Source: Nocardioides cavernae
GTDB lineage: Bacteria > Actinomycetota > Actinomycetes > Propionibacteriales > Nocardioidaceae
Length of the DNA: 64,000 nucleotides
Direction of reading: 5' to 3'
Assembly: GCF_013410035.1 (NCBI RefSeq)
Contig: NZ_JACCBW010000002.1
Span: 806,001-870,000 of the forward strand
Of the stretch, positions 63,082-64,000 are shown piece after piece. The translations under genes were made by a program, and so were the position numbers. Every line of letters starts with the position of its first letter. Positions within the stretch are counted from its first letter, which is position 1. The notes beneath the pieces were generated by a model that worked only from the letters and a program-made list of their open reading frames with translations, did not search any database and was not told the DNA's origin.

Positions 63082-64000
63082 ATGCAGCAGGTCAAGGCCG
63101 TCGTCGCGCTCGCGAAGGGCGAGCCGGTGCAGCTCACCACGATCAACGTCCCCGACCCCGGGCCGGGCGAGGCGGTGGTGACGGTGCAGGCCTGCGGGGT
63201 GTGCCACACCGACCTGCACTACCGCGAGGGCGGGATCAACGACGACTTCCCGTTCCTGCTCGGCCACGAGGCGGCCGGCGTGGTCGAGGCGGTCGGTCCT
63301 GACGTCACCGGGGTGGCGCCGGGGGACTTCGTGGTGCTCAACTGGCGCGCCGTGTGCGGTGACTGCCGGGCCTGCAACCGCGGCGAGCCGCAGTACTGCT
63401 TCAACACCCACAACGCCACGCAGAAGATGACGCTGGCGGAGGGTGAGCTGGCGGGCACGGAGCTGTCACCCGCCCTCGGGATCGGGGCGTTCGCCGAGAA
63501 GACCCTCGTCGCGGCGGGCCAGTGCACCAAGGTCGACCCGTCGGCCCGCGCGGCCGCGGTCGGCCTGCTCGGCTGCGGCGTGATGGCCGGCCTGGGCGCG
63601 GCCATCAACACCGGCAACGTCGGTCGCGGATCCACCGTCGCCGTCATCGGCTGCGGCGGCGTCGGCGTCGCCGCCATCGCCGGTGCGGCGCTGGCCGGTG
63701 CCGCGAGGATCATCGCCGTCGACATCGACGAGCGGAAGCTCGCGACCGCGAAGAAGCTCGGAGCCACCCACACCGTGAACTCGTCGGAGGTCGACGCGGT
63801 CGAGGCGATCAGGTCGCTGACCCCGCCGCCCGACGGCACCGGCCACGAGGGCGGCGCGGACGTCGTCATCGACGCCGTCGGCCGTCCGGAGACCTGGAAG
63901 CAGGCGTTCTACGCCCGCGACCTCGCCGGCACCGTCGTCCTCGTCGGCGTGCCCACCCCGGAGATGAAGGTGCCCGAGATCCCGCTCATCGACGTGTTCG
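63082..64000 (+). CDS. S-(hydroxymethyl)mycothiol dehydrogenase (3' end beyond the window)
   Basis: The first 306 residues of a zinc-dependent class III-type alcohol dehydrogenase. AGGAGG precedes the ATG at 63082. The catalytic zinc Cys41 is in [14 protein letters not shown], with GHEAAGVV next. Structural zinc cysteines are in [16 protein letters not shown] near 94-109. The NAD-binding loop is [14 protein letters not shown] near 192. The overall pattern matches mycothiol-dependent formaldehyde dehydrogenase (MscR), which oxidises S-hydroxymethylmycothiol and can reduce S-nitrosomycothiol. The C-terminal roughly 55 residues lie outside. Confidence 0.93.
   Translation, partial: MQQVKAVVALAKGEPVQLTTINVPDPGPGEAVVTVQACGVCHTDLHYREGGINDDFPFLLGHEAAGVVEAVGPDVTGVAPGDFVVLNWRAVCGDCRACNRGEPQYCFNTHNATQKMTLAEGELAGTELSPALGIGAFAEKTLVAAGQCTKVDPSARAAAVGLLGCGVMAGLGAAINTGNVGRGSTVAVIGCGGVGVAAIAGAALAGAARIIAVDIDERKLATAKKLGATHTVNSSEVDAVEAIRSLTPPPDGTGHEGGADVVIDAVGRPETWKQAFYARDLAGTVVLVGVPTPEMKVPEIPLIDVF

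Overview
The window is high-GC actinobacterial chromosome, most likely from the Nocardioidaceae (Nocardioides or a close relative). This rests on very strong G/C bias at third codon positions, many GTG/TTG starts, a mycothiol-dependent formaldehyde dehydrogenase, a SigE-family sigma factor, DUF222-HNH and DUF559 genes, and the order infA-rpmJ-rpsM-rpsK-rpsD-rpoA-rplQ ... truA ... rplM-rpsI-glmM ... coaA/glmS-acpS-nnrD-alr-tsaE-tsaB-rimI-tsaD. No rRNA, tRNA, CRISPR array, insertion sequence or prophage was recognised. All assignments are from reading the sequence; no database search was run.

Layout. 1-11.5 kb: a cell-envelope cluster with a leftward partial gene (probably FHA-associated), then a 2092-residue membrane-anchored Ig-like/fibronectin III protein, a MoxR ATPase, a DUF58 protein and a membrane transglutaminase-fold protein whose catalytic triad looks lost. 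11.4-15.7 kb: translation and transcription genes with several strong RNA hairpins. 15.7-18.8 kb: a leftward group with a ketopantoate-reductase-like enzyme and an ArsR/SRPBCC/DinB-like operon, whose promoter carries two matching operator palindromes. 18.8-27 kb: truA, a methyltransferase, and accessory metabolic genes (phosphotransferase, P450, aldo/keto reductase, CoA-disulfide-reductase-like flavoprotein, acetyltransferase, Nramp-like transporter).

27-31 kb is the most repeat-affected stretch: a relic of an ArgP/LysG-type regulator, a DUF222-HNH gene carrying an in-frame palindromic insertion, three direct copies of a REP-like element, then an ABC-F ATPase. 31-36 kb: two glycosyltransferases, small unknown genes, a luciferase-like oxidoreductase. 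35-38.6 kb: a leftward operon of three acyl-CoA dehydrogenases. 38.7-42.9 kb: HtrA protease, citrate synthase, an amine-oxidase-type flavoprotein. 43-45.5 kb: rplM-rpsI-glmM behind a clear promoter and a long leader. 45.4-48.6 kb: small unknown genes, a tandem GNAT protein, and a DUF559/AbiEi-like gene bounded by two related 42-bp palindromic repeats. 48.6-58.5 kb: coaA diverging from a tight peptidoglycan-precursor, cofactor and tRNA t6A gene run. 58.5-61.1 kb: two probable type VII secretion substrates diverging from a lipoprotein. 61.1-64 kb: a sigma factor with its probable anti-sigma partner, and the start of the mycothiol dehydrogenase gene.

Two window-wide patterns stand out. Many start codons lie only 6-8 bases after a TANNNT-like hexamer, as expected for leaderless transcripts. 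Convergent gene pairs repeatedly meet at palindromic stop codons (CTAG three times, TGATCA, TGACGTCA, TCACGTGA).
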